In this document: positions 1 to 5,718 of the stretch, one piece after another
How positions within the stretch are numbered: position 1 is the stretch's first letter
Layout: each line of letters opens with the position of its first letter
Assembly (NCBI GenBank): GCA_014763835.1
Contig: JACXUQ010000140.1
Location: forward strand, 1 to 5,718
Direction: 5' to 3'
DNA: 5,718 nt
Source: Thiotrichales bacterium
Lineage (GTDB): Bacteria; Pseudomonadota; Gammaproteobacteria; Thiomicrospirales; Thiomicrospiraceae
Notes under the pieces: model-generated
Seen by the model: only the letters and a program-made list of their open reading frames with translations
Database searches by the model: none
Told to the model about the DNA's origin: nothing
Position numbers and translations under genes: made by a program

Positions 1-3
1 AAC

Positions 4-180
4 AAACAAAGAACTCGACGCCAGTAGGGGTAAGTCGAGAAAAATCAGACGGTTTTTAACCATTTTTATTCGTGCAACCATCTCGTGCAAAGCTCTCTCC
101 TTGTTAAAAATTTAATTGAATGCGCCTAGAGGCAAGTATCACTTCTCGGCTTACCCCTTCGGGCGCCGAGTTCTTCGTTT
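4..180. repeat. Twin-hairpin inverted repeat (REPIN/MITE-like)
   Basis: Positions 4-41 pair with 143-180 as an inverted repeat, 33 of 38 bases matching, around a loop of about 101 nt. Each arm also folds on its own. The left stem is 14-19 with 34-39 and the right stem is 145-150 with 165-170; both have a 14-nt loop sharing a GGGGTAA core, and the right one can form a cUUCGg tetraloop. Two of the five arm mismatches (18/166 and 35/149) are compensatory: A18-T35 on the left, G149-C166 on the right. This suggests the hairpin was maintained as a structure. Two inverted hairpins round a spacer resemble REPIN/BIME elements, but the usual GTAG head is not in its normal place and no transposase is seen. 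Confidence 0.65.
61..97 (+). repeat. Dispersed repeat, copy 1
   Basis: This segment begins CATTTTTATT and ends TCGTGCAAAGCTCTC, with 12 nt between. The reverse complement of 4320-4355 has the same two blocks (10 and 15 identical bases) separated by 11 similar nt. It contains a short direct repeat, CGTGCAA at 71-77 and 84-90. It lies in the loop of the twin-hairpin element. Two copies in one 5.7-kb window point to a dispersed, probably mobile or once-mobile repeat. The family is not recognised. Confidence 0.6.
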
Positions 181-203
181 CGTGCTCTTCGTGTGCTTCG
201 TGG
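171..203. repeat. CTTCGTG-type short tandem repeat
   Basis: Imperfect units of about 9 nt built on TTCGTG run through this stretch, for example CTCTTCGTG at 185-193 followed by TGCTTCGTG at 194-202. On the other strand they read as CACGAAG units. From general knowledge, this low-complexity type is scattered through many environmental bacterial genomes and yields spurious His/Glu-rich ORFs. It abuts the right arm of the twin-hairpin element. The left arm keeps a similar but diverged tail at 4-10. Confidence 0.5.
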
Positions 204-253
204 TTTAAATCATCGGTCGAAATATGGATACCTACTTTTTTACCCGGCCTGTC

Positions 254-257
254 AGGA
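254..257 (+). promoter_or_regulatory. Ribosome binding site of umuC
   Basis: AGGA lies 7 nt before the ATG at 265. It supports this start over the in-frame GTG at 193, which would add 24 residues not found in the UmuC family. Confidence 0.6.
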
Positions 258-264
258 AATTTTC

Positions 265-1611
265 ATGCCTATTTTTGCACTGATCGACGCCAACAGCTTC
301 TACGCCTCCTGCCAGATGGCGTTTGACCCGAGCCTTAAAAACCGGCCGGTGGTGGTGCTTTCCAACAACGACGGCTGCATTGTCGCCGCCAATGCCCAGG
401 CCAAGGCGCTGGACGCACAGATTCACCACCTGGGCGACGGCGGCTACCGCGCCGCCACCTCGCAAAGCATGATGTTTCAGCCCTATTTCAAAGTCGCCAA
501 ACTGCTGCAACAGCACCGCACGGCCGTGTTCAGCTCCAACTACGAACTCTATGCCGATATGAGCCACCGCCTGCACAGCGTCATCGGCCAATTCTCGCCA
601 CATCAGGAAATCTATTCGATTGACGAGAGCTTTCTGGAACTCTCAGACCTGCCAATCGACCACCTCGGCGACTATGCCGCAGAGATCAGACGACGCGTCT
701 GGCAATGGCTCGGACTGCCGGTAGCGGTCGGCATAGGCCCCACCAAAACGCTGGCCAAACTCGCCAACCACCTCGCCAAAAAACGCGCCGATTTAAACGG
801 GATTCTCGATCTGACGGCGCTTTCGGCCACAACACTCGCAACCCTGCTGCAACAGGTCAAAGTCGGTCAGGTCTGGGGCGTGGGCAAGCAGTTGAGCCAG
901 CAGCTTGAAGCCCAGGGGATTCTCACCGCCCGCGATCTGCAGCAGGCCTGCCCCAAGCAGATTCGCCGCCGCTATTCGGTCACGGTGGAGCGCATCGTCG
1001 CCGAACTCAACGGCCAATCGTGTCTGGCGCTGCATGAACACCATCCCAATAAACAGCACATTGTCTCCTCGCGCTCCTTTGGCCAGCTGGTGCAGGAGCT
1101 GGATGCGATGAAACAGGCCGTCGCCAGTTATACCGCCATTGCCGCGCAAAAACTGCGCCAGCAGGGCAGCGTCTGCCAAAGTGTCGGGGTCAGCATTCTC
1201 ACGCCGCGTTTTCAAAATCATTTGCCGCAATACCGCAACAGCGTTCAGATTCCGCTGATCTACCCCAGCGACAACAGCGTGCTGCTCAGCAAAATCGCAC
1301 TCAAAGGGCTGCAACAGATCTGGCGCGACGGCTATCTCTACCAGAAAGCCGCCGTCACCCTCGGCCACATCACCCCCAAAGGCGCTTTGCAGACCGACCT
1401 GTTTGCCGTCAATCCGCGTTATTCGGCCAATCCCAAAGCGGATGCGCTGATGCAGGTGATGGACAGCCTCAACCGCCAGTTCGGCAAACACAGCGTACAA
1501 CTCGCCAATAGCGGCCTCAACACCCGCCATTGGCAGATGAAACGCGAGCAGCTGTCGCCGCGCTACACCACCCGCTGGGAGGAGCTGCCCAAAGCCAAAG
1601 CGGTTCACTAA
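265..1611 (+). CDS. umuC: UmuC-type Y-family DNA polymerase (Pol V catalytic subunit)
   Basis: Translesion polymerase subunit, normally active with UmuD'2 and RecA. The 448-residue product opens with the family N-terminus, including D8 in DANSFYASC. SNNDGC follows at 33-38, then SSNYELYADM, then SIDES with catalytic D120 and E121. Next come TKTLAKLANH, a helix-hairpin-helix region (VWGVGK) and a little-finger domain. QTDLF at 376-380 is a plausible beta-clamp motif, where E. coli UmuC has QLNLF as I recall it. The C-terminus (WQMKR, LSPRYTTR) is the DUF4113-type tail. The protein is about 26 residues longer than E. coli UmuC (422). Some 17 of these lie in the fingers, around residues 50-70. 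No umuD is found in the 264 bp upstream and no canonical CTGT-N8-ACAG LexA box is visible. The frame is intact, so it is probably functional. Confidence 0.95.
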   Translation: MPIFALIDANSFYASCQMAFDPSLKNRPVVVLSNNDGCIVAANAQAKALDAQIHHLGDGGYRAATSQSMMFQPYFKVAKLLQQHRTAVFSSNYELYADMSHRLHSVIGQFSPHQEIYSIDESFLELSDLPIDHLGDYAAEIRRRVWQWLGLPVAVGIGPTKTLAKLANHLAKKRADLNGILDLTALSATTLATLLQQVKVGQVWGVGKQLSQQLEAQGILTARDLQQACPKQIRRRYSVTVERIVAELNGQSCLALHEHHPNKQHIVSSRSFGQLVQELDAMKQAVASYTAIAAQKLRQQGSVCQSVGVSILTPRFQNHLPQYRNSVQIPLIYPSDNSVLLSKIALKGLQQIWRDGYLYQKAAVTLGHITPKGALQTDLFAVNPRYSANPKADALMQVMDSLNRQFGKHSVQLANSGLNTRHWQMKREQLSPRYTTRWEELPKAKAVH

Positions 1612-1693
1612 TGGCGGGATTGTTGTTATTCTTAGCGGACTTTGCCGAATTTTCGATTTTAAAAACAGATGTGCCGCCCTTGTACAGTTTATG

Positions 1694-1699
1694 TATAAT
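1694..1699 (+). promoter_or_regulatory. Putative -10 element for hemH
   Basis: A perfect TATAAT lies 39 nt before the hemH start codon in an AT-rich spacer. A TTGTAC at 1680-1685 resembles a -35 but is only 8 nt away, and no good hexamer sits 16-18 nt upstream. Because hemH follows umuC by 126 bp on the same strand, this suggests hemH has its own promoter. Confidence 0.45.
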
Positions 1700-1724
1700 T
1701 TTAGGCGACACATTTATTTAATAC

Positions 1725-1729
1725 AGGGA
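1725..1729 (+). promoter_or_regulatory. Ribosome binding site that fixes the TTG start of hemH
   Basis: AGGGA lies 8 nt before TTG at 1738. There is no in-frame ATG until well inside the conserved protein, so this site decides the start. Confidence 0.65.
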
Positions 1730-1737
1730 ACCGCACC

Positions 1738-2856
1738 TTGGAATACCAGAACACCACCCACTACCGCCACGGTGACGACAGCGCAACCGGCATCTTAATC
1801 ACCAATCTGGGCACGCCAGACGCGCCCACCAAAGAGGCGCTCAAACCCTATCTCAAACAGTTCCTGGAAGACCCGCGCGTGGTCGAACCGCCACCGGCAC
1901 GCTGGTTGTGGAAGCTGATTCTGAACGGTATTATTCTGCGCACCCGCCCAGCCAAATCGGCCGAAGCCTATGCCAGCGTGTGGAATTCGGAAGGCCCCGG
2001 CGCGCCGCTGTTGAATATCAGCCAACGCCAGGTGGAGGCGATTGCCGCCAAGGTGCGTCCGCATTTTCAGGGACGTGTGGAGTTTGCGCTGGGGATGCGT
2101 TACGGCAATCCGTCGATTGCCAGCGGCTTGAAGGAACTCAAGGAAAAGGGTTGCCAACGCATACTGGTGCTGCCGCTCTATCCGCAGTACGCCGCAGCCA
2201 CCACCGCGTCAACTTTTGACGCCGTCACCGCCGAACTGCAAACCTGGCGCTGGATTCCGGAACTGCGTTTCGTCACAAAATACCACCGCCATCCGGGTTA
2301 CATCAAGGCGCTGGCCAATTCCATCCGCGAATACCAGTCGCACCACGGCGAACCGCAACTGCTGGTCATGTCCTACCACGGGGTGCCGCAGCGTTACTTG
2401 GACAACGGCGACCCCTACCACTGCGAATGCCATGTGACTTCACGTCTGGTGGCCGAAGAACTGGGGTTGGGCAAAGAGCAGTACAAGGTCACCTTCCAGT
2501 CGCGCTTCGGCAAGGAAGAGTGGATCAAGCCTTACACCGACGAAACCATGATGAACCTGCCGAAACACGGCATCAATAATATTCAGGTGATCTGCCCGGG
2601 CTTTTCGGCCGACTGTCTGGAAACCATTGAAGAGATCGGCGAAGAGAACCGCGAATATTTTGAAGAGGCCGGTGGTGAGAAGTACGGTTACATCCCGTGT
2701 CTGAACGACCGCGAAGACCACGCTCAAGCACTCGCAGACATTATTCTGCAACACACCCAAGGCTGGTACGAGCGCGACGGTTTTGATGCCGCCGCCGATC
2801 AGCAGGAGCGCAACACCGTCAAAACCAACGCCCAAGCACTGGGTTGTCCGTTTTAA
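1738..2856 (+). CDS. hemH: Ferrochelatase (protoheme ferro-lyase)
   Basis: Inserts Fe2+ into protoporphyrin IX to give protoheme, the last step of the protoporphyrin-dependent heme pathway. The 372-residue product carries the family signatures in order. ILITNLGTPDAP is near the N-terminus, followed by FLEDPRVV, GPGAPLLNIS, LPLYPQYAA and MSYHGVP with metal/porphyrin-site H214. The block from FQSRFG to PGFSADCLETIEEI holds catalytic-type E295. Length is above the E. coli enzyme (320); the extra residues are mainly an N-terminal lead and a polar C-terminal tail ending GCPF. Translation starts at TTG, with a good AGGGA site 8 nt upstream. It lies 126 bp after umuC and converges on the EAL pseudogene, whose last frame overlaps its stop codon. 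All key residues are present. Confidence 0.97.
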   Translation: MEYQNTTHYRHGDDSATGILITNLGTPDAPTKEALKPYLKQFLEDPRVVEPPPARWLWKLILNGIILRTRPAKSAEAYASVWNSEGPGAPLLNISQRQVEAIAAKVRPHFQGRVEFALGMRYGNPSIASGLKELKEKGCQRILVLPLYPQYAAATTASTFDAVTAELQTWRWIPELRFVTKYHRHPGYIKALANSIREYQSHHGEPQLLVMSYHGVPQRYLDNGDPYHCECHVTSRLVAEELGLGKEQYKVTFQSRFGKEEWIKPYTDETMMNLPKHGINNIQVICPGFSADCLETIEEIGEENREYFEEAGGEKYGYIPCLNDREDHAQALADIILQHTQGWYERDGFDAAADQQERNTVKTNAQALGCPF

Positions 2857-2881
2857 GTGAAAACCACCTTAGCCGTCACCC

Positions 2882-2906
2882 AACCGCCTGCACCCTCAGT
2901 GCGGTT
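2882..2906 (+). terminator. Weak hairpin after hemH, possible terminator
   Basis: Bases 2882-2887 pair with 2901-2906 (AACCGC/GCGGTT) and 2888-2890 with 2897-2899, leaving one bulged T and a 6-nt loop. It starts 26 nt after the hemH stop. No T-run follows, so intrinsic termination is doubtful. It also falls within the tail of the convergent pseudogene. Confidence 0.2.
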
Positions 2907-4317
2907 TGGGCGGCGACTCCTTAGGAGCATCGCCCCCGACTTCAGAAATAGCCTTTCAAAATCCTCCGCACTGACCGGCGGACTCATGAGATACCCCTGA
3001 TAAGAATCGCAACCTCGCAACGCCAAAAAGTCGCGCTGGGTTTCCGTCTCCCCCCTTCTGCCAACACTTTCAAATGCAGACTGTGCGCCATGGCAATAAT
3101 CGTGTTAACGATCTGCATGCCGTCCTCGTTATCGGGAATGTCATCCACAAACTGCTTGTCGATTTTCAGCACATCGAGTGGCAGGTTTTTCAAATACGCC
3201 AATGAGGAATAACCGGTGCCGAAATCGTCGATAGCGATACGCACGCCCAACGCCCGCAACTCTTCAAACTGGCGCACCGCTTTATCACCGGCCGCCATCA
3301 AACCGCTTTCGGTTATTTCCAGCGCCAGGCACTCCGCAGGAATGCCGCTTTGCGCCAACGCCTGCCTGACGGATTCGGTCAAATCGTTATACACCATCTG
3401 CTTGGGGGAAACGTTCACCGCAAACACCATCCCCTCATAACCTTGCTCGCGCCAGCGGCGGATTTGACGACAGGTCTCCTTCAGCACCCAGTCGCCGATG
3501 TCAGCAATCAGACCGATTCCTCTGCCACCCCGATGAAATAGGCCGGTGCCACCAGTCCCAAAGTGGGATGTTGCCACCTCACCAACGCTTCCGCCCCCTT
3601 AATCCGGCCACTGGCGAGAGAAACCTGCGGTTGATAATGGACTCGCAACTGCTGCTGTCTAACCGCATTTTTAAGCGCCACTTCAATTGAAATGCTTCTG
3701 CGCCAATTCATGTTCGGTGCGCAAGGTGATATCGGTAAACAGACAATGAATGCGCAGCTGGTGCCCCACCGACCGATCAACCACCTGAGCCCGCACGCCA
3801 ACCCATTTGGTGCGATACCCTTTAAAGCGGCAACGTCGGTCAAAGTAAACATTGCCATGCTGCGTTCTAAATCCGCGCGGAGTGTGATTCAAATTAACCA
3901 GCAGCCAGCTTTCTAGTGTGTTTTCCTGTGTTGGAACATCGTGCATAAACGGAATCAGAAAAGCGCGTGGATCGACATGCAGAACCAAGGCGCCCACATA
4001 TCGCGAATCACCGCTTCTGTCGACCAAGGGATCACATCGAGATGAAAGTCGCTGTCGGCAAACAGCAGACCAGGAGGGTCTTGGCTAAGCCAAGCCAGGT
4101 CACCATGGTGTTCCGCCAGTCGGATACATCGCGTCCCATCAGCGTATCGCCCTCATCCACGAGAACACGGCCGTTGCTATCGAGCAGGGTAACGCGTTCA
4201 TAACCGTATGCGTGCATAAACACCTGAAAACGTTCGCGAATCTTGCGCTCTATTTCAGGCTGGGCAGGCAAACGCTCGACCGACTCTATGAAATGGGTAT
4301 CTTCGTAAAAGGTTTTC

Positions 4318-4411
4318 ATGAGAGCTTTGCACGAGTGGGGCGCGAAATAAAAATGAGGAAAAAATTGGCTGCTTGAGGCGGAAAACGCAGCTAATAGCTC
4401 GCTATTAGCAA
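4318..4411 (-). mobile_element. Short inserted repeat element (copy 2 of the dispersed repeat) inside the EAL gene
   Basis: The element interrupts the N-terminal part of the EAL pseudogene between the codons for NQEK and FYEDTHF. On the minus strand it is flanked by GAAAAAAC (4419-4412) and GAAAAC (4317-4312), an imperfect candidate target duplication. Deleting 4312-4411 (100 bp) rejoins the coding frame as NQEKTFYEDTHF. The end at 4320-4355 matches the repeat at 61-97 in reverse orientation. The other end holds a hairpin (4390-4409). It brings stop codons into the frame and encodes no transposase, so it would be non-autonomous. Exact ends are inferred, and no terminal inverted repeats are evident. 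Confidence 0.6.
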
Positions 4412-4418
4412 GTTTTTT
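4390..4418 (+). terminator. Hairpin with T-run, terminator-like on the plus strand
   Basis: GCTAATAGC (4390-4398) and GCTATTAGC (4401-4409) are perfect inverted repeats separated by 2 nt. They are followed by AAG and six Ts at 4413-4418. The shape is that of an intrinsic terminator, though the stem is AT-rich. No plus-strand gene ends nearby, so it is more likely part of the inserted element than a gene terminator. Confidence 0.35.
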
Positions 4419-4590
4419 CCTGATTTGACGCCAACAGCTGGCGTGACTGGGTCTGGTAGATGACCGCCAAGATAAAAAGCAGCACCGCAAACAGGGAACG
4501 TCACAACCATGAGCGATGACGGGGGAACGGTATCGAAGAAAAAAGTGTAGGCATGGGCTATCCGCTTATCTGCACAATAAAATAACCAAC

Positions 4591-4608
4591 TAATATTCAC
4601 GGATATTA
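4591..4608. repeat. Small inverted repeat in AT-rich spacer
   Basis: TAATAT (4591-4596) and ATATTA (4603-4608) flank TCACGG in the 124-bp gap between the folM stop and the pseudogene start. It could be an operator or promoter relic of the pseudogene, or chance in AT-rich DNA. Nothing else is recognised in this spacer. Confidence 0.2.
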
Positions 4609-4678
4609 TCATAGGATATTTTACTAATGCCCATAAGATCCTTGCATGATTGGGCAAGTTATTTCAAAAAGCCCTGCA

Positions 4679-5392
4679 TCACAGTAACGTTTTGCCGCCC
4701 TCCAGCGGTAGGCTGATGCCGGTAGTATAGGGGCTTTGCAGCAGGTATTGCAGCGCCTGCCACACCACCTCCTCGCCCGGCTCAATGCCCAGCGCCGACT
4801 GTTTCAGACGTTGCTGTTTATAAGCCTCGCTGTCGCCCTCGTTAAACAGAATCAACCCCGGGGCGATATCGTTCACCTTAATCTGCGGTGCATACTTTTT
4901 GGCAAAATTGCGGCTCATATTCTGCAGCGCCGCCTTGCTCGCCAGATAGACCATATAGCGGTCATTGGCCTGCGCGGTGCTCGCATCGCTGAGAGTGACA
5001 ATATCCTTCAAGACACTGCTTGAGGCCAACAGCAGCGGCTGCAACGCCTCATTCAGGCGGTAAGGCACCTCCACATGCACACGCATCAAGGCATTAAACG
5101 CCATCGGGTTCGCCGCCACCTGTTCATCCGTCAGCCACACCGAGGCGTTATGAATCAATGCGCGCAGACTGCCGACCTGCTCACGCACACGCTGTACACA
5201 GCGCTCAATGGCGCCGTCTTCATTAAAGTCCACCTGAATGCCCAAAGCACCCAGGGCGATCAATTCGTCCACCTGCGGCCGATGCGTGCGGTAGGTAAAA
5301 ATCACCGGCTGCCCCGCTTCCACAAAGCGTTTGGCCAGATAAAAGCCGATGCGCTGCCCGGCGCCGGTAATCAAGATTGCGTCGTTTAACAT
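4679..5392 (-). CDS. folM: Dihydromonapterin reductase FolM (SDR family)
   Basis: NADPH-dependent short-chain reductase that reduces dihydromonapterin to tetrahydromonapterin and has some dihydrofolate reductase activity in E. coli. The 237-residue product has the nucleotide motif TGAGQRIG (9-16) and the FolM-typical YRTHRP (34-39), where the Arg would favour NADPH. It also has HNAS (81-84), the catalytic pair Y149 and K153 in YLASK, IAPGLILFNEGD, and a C-terminal PLEGGKTLL. As in E. coli FolM, an Asp (D136) stands near the classical SDR serine. Length fits the family (about 240). ATG 5392 is preferred because GGA at 5402-5400 lies 7 nt upstream; ATGs at 5404 and 5398 are possible but lack a well-placed site. 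It is divergent from the 5552 gene and transcribed towards the pseudogene. Confidence 0.92.
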   Translation of the reverse strand: MLNDAILITGAGQRIGFYLAKRFVEAGQPVIFTYRTHRPQVDELIALGALGIQVDFNEDGAIERCVQRVREQVGSLRALIHNASVWLTDEQVAANPMAFNALMRVHVEVPYRLNEALQPLLLASSSVLKDIVTLSDASTAQANDRYMVYLASKAALQNMSRNFAKKYAPQIKVNDIAPGLILFNEGDSEAYKQQRLKQSALGIEPGEEVVWQALQYLLQSPYTTGISLPLEGGKTLL

Positions 5393-5413
5393 ACTCATTT
5401 CCATTACAAAACG

Positions 5414-5451
5414 CGGCTGTTGAAAAACCGTCTAAAAAACTCAACAGGCCG
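5414..5451 (-). promoter_or_regulatory. Hairpin in the folM 5' leader
   Basis: Bases 5414-5423 pair with 5441-5451 (CGGCTGTTGA against TCAACAGGCCG), giving 10 pairs with one bulged base and a 17-nt A-rich loop. It lies 22 nt upstream of the preferred folM start and would be in its mRNA if the promoter at 5503-5530 is used. Its role is unknown; it matches no riboswitch I recognise. Confidence 0.35.
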
Positions 5452-5493
5452 GGTGGAAAAGTTAAAATTTGAACCAGTTTAGCATAGCGGTCT

Positions 5494-5522
5494 TTGACAG
5501 GAATTATACAAAATCGTAACTT
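5494..5522 (+). promoter_or_regulatory. Putative promoter of the 5552 gene
   Basis: A perfect -35, TTGACA, lies at 5494-5499. A poor -10, TAACTT, follows at 5517-5522 with 17-bp spacing. It ends 29 nt before the start codon and overlaps the opposing folM promoter candidate. Confidence 0.4.
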
Positions 5523-5530
5523 ATTGACCA
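5503..5530 (-). promoter_or_regulatory. Putative promoter of folM
   Basis: On the minus strand, a perfect TATAAT (5508-5503) follows a TGGTCA (5530-5525; 4 of 6 matches to TTGACA) with 16-bp spacing. Transcription would start near 5496, giving a leader of about 100 nt that contains the hairpin at 5414-5451. Confidence 0.45.
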
Positions 5531-5551
5531 TTAGCCCTACCGGAGTGACTT

Positions 5552-5718
5552 ATGACAACGCGACCCATCCCCGTCTTCTTTCATACACTTTTACTCGGAC
5601 TGTTGCTGTGCTGTGTATCGACGGCCCAGGCCGCACTGCAAGTCGGCCAGAGCGCACCCCCTTTCAGCCTTTACGACCAGCATCAACAACTGCAAAGCCT
5701 CAACGACTATCGCGGCCA
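5552..5718 (+). CDS. Exported thioredoxin-fold / peroxiredoxin-like protein, N-terminal part only
   Basis: The frame is open to the window end, giving 55 complete codons. GGAG at 5542-5545 lies 6 nt before the ATG. Residues 1-27 look like a Sec signal peptide: one early Arg, a hydrophobic core (LLLGLLLCCV) and STAQA before a likely cleavage site. The mature start, LQVGQSAPPFSLYDQHQQLQSL, then NDYRG, has the VGQxAPxFxL pattern that opens AhpC/TSA and TlpA-like domains. A role in envelope redox chemistry is inferred. The active-site cysteine(s) lie beyond the window, so peroxiredoxin and thiol-disulfide oxidoreductase cannot be told apart. The LLLCC stretch does not form a convincing lipobox. 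Confidence 0.7.
   Translation, partial: MTTRPIPVFFHTLLLGLLLCCVSTAQAALQVGQSAPPFSLYDQHQQLQSLNDYRG

Larger units (their letters stand above)
2853..4554 (-). pseudogene. Decayed membrane sensor / PAS / EAL-domain protein (c-di-GMP phosphodiesterase type)
   Basis: Reading leftwards, an ATG at 4554 starts an N-terminus stopped by TGA at 4501-4503. A membrane segment follows (SLFAVLLFILAVIY, about 4497-4456), then a 94-bp insertion at 4318-4411. A periplasmic-sensor-like region (about 4310-3950) includes LVLHVDPRAFLIPF. A PAS/PAC tail ending FTDITLRTEHELAQ reaches about 3690. The EAL domain then keeps HYQPQ, EALVRW, VNVSPKQ, LEITES, DDFGTGYSS, KIDKQFVDD and, in another frame, AEG/VETE and QGYLMSPP. 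Frame changes fall near 4080, 4025, 3690, 3513 and 3050. Those at 4025, 3513 and 3050 each look like one lost base, and that at 4080 fits the same shift. No GGDEF domain separates PAC from EAL, and the frame shifts at that junction. The last frame ends at TAA 2855-2853, inside the hemH stop region. EAL residues are well kept, so inactivation looks recent; sequencing error is the alternative. Confidence 0.85.

Noticed and set aside
171..203. Tandem repeat considered as a CRISPR array
   Set aside because: Units are about 9 nt with no spacers, unlike CRISPR repeats of 23-47 nt with unique spacers.
193..264. Upstream GTG start extending umuC by 24 residues
   Set aside because: The extension lies in the tandem repeat, does not resemble UmuC N-termini, and has no ribosome site, while ATG 265 has AGGA.
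1..264. LexA box or umuD remnant before umuC
   Set aside because: No CTGT-N8-ACAG site and no UmuD-like peptide is seen in any frame; only repeats are found.
1680..1685. TTGTAC as the -35 of hemH
   Set aside because: It is only 8 bp from the TATAAT at 1694, too close for a standard promoter.
793..1713. Long minus-strand open frame (306 codons) antisense to umuC
   Set aside because: It lies opposite a clear umuC, its translation shows no recognisable family, and high-GC coding DNA often leaves such open antisense frames.
2440..2835. Minus-strand open frame opposite hemH
   Set aside because: Antisense shadow of conserved ferrochelatase codons, with no family resemblance or ribosome site.
4391..4657. 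Minus-strand open frame of 88 codons over the pseudogene start
   Set aside because: The membrane segment that fits the EAL sensor lies in a different frame; this one runs across the spacer and shows no family.
5075..5389. Plus-strand open frame opposite folM
   Set aside because: Shadow of a well-supported folM gene, with no recognisable motif.

Overview
The window looks like ordinary chromosome from a gammaproteobacterium. UmuC, HemH and FolM all resemble their enterobacterial counterparts, while the coding GC is fairly high and the spacers are AT-rich. A sulfur-oxidiser-like member of the Thiotrichales is possible, but sequence alone does not settle the genus.

Layout: (1) Positions 1-264 hold no gene. 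They carry a 177-bp twin-hairpin inverted repeat, a short CTTCGTG-type tandem repeat and one copy of a dispersed repeat. (2) 265-1611 (+) is a full-length UmuC-type Y-family polymerase with no umuD beside it. (3) 1738-2856 (+) is ferrochelatase HemH, with a TTG start and its own -10 element. (4) 2853-4554 (-) is a decayed gene for a membrane-anchored sensor/PAS/EAL protein, a c-di-GMP phosphodiesterase type. It is broken by a nonsense codon, about five frame changes and a roughly 94-bp inserted repeat. (5) 4679-5392 (-) is folM, dihydromonapterin reductase. (6) 5552-5718 (+) is the 5' end of an exported thioredoxin-fold protein, divergent from folM and cut by the window edge.

The genes do not form one pathway. 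UmuC serves DNA damage tolerance, HemH the last step of protoheme synthesis, FolM tetrahydromonapterin/folate metabolism, and the last gene probably envelope redox chemistry. The unusual material is non-coding. It comprises a REPIN-like pair of hairpins with a compensatory base-pair change upstream of umuC, and a small repeat whose sequence occurs both there and, inverted, inside the broken EAL gene. Removing that repeat on paper rejoins the EAL reading frame exactly. I see no clear new multi-gene system.
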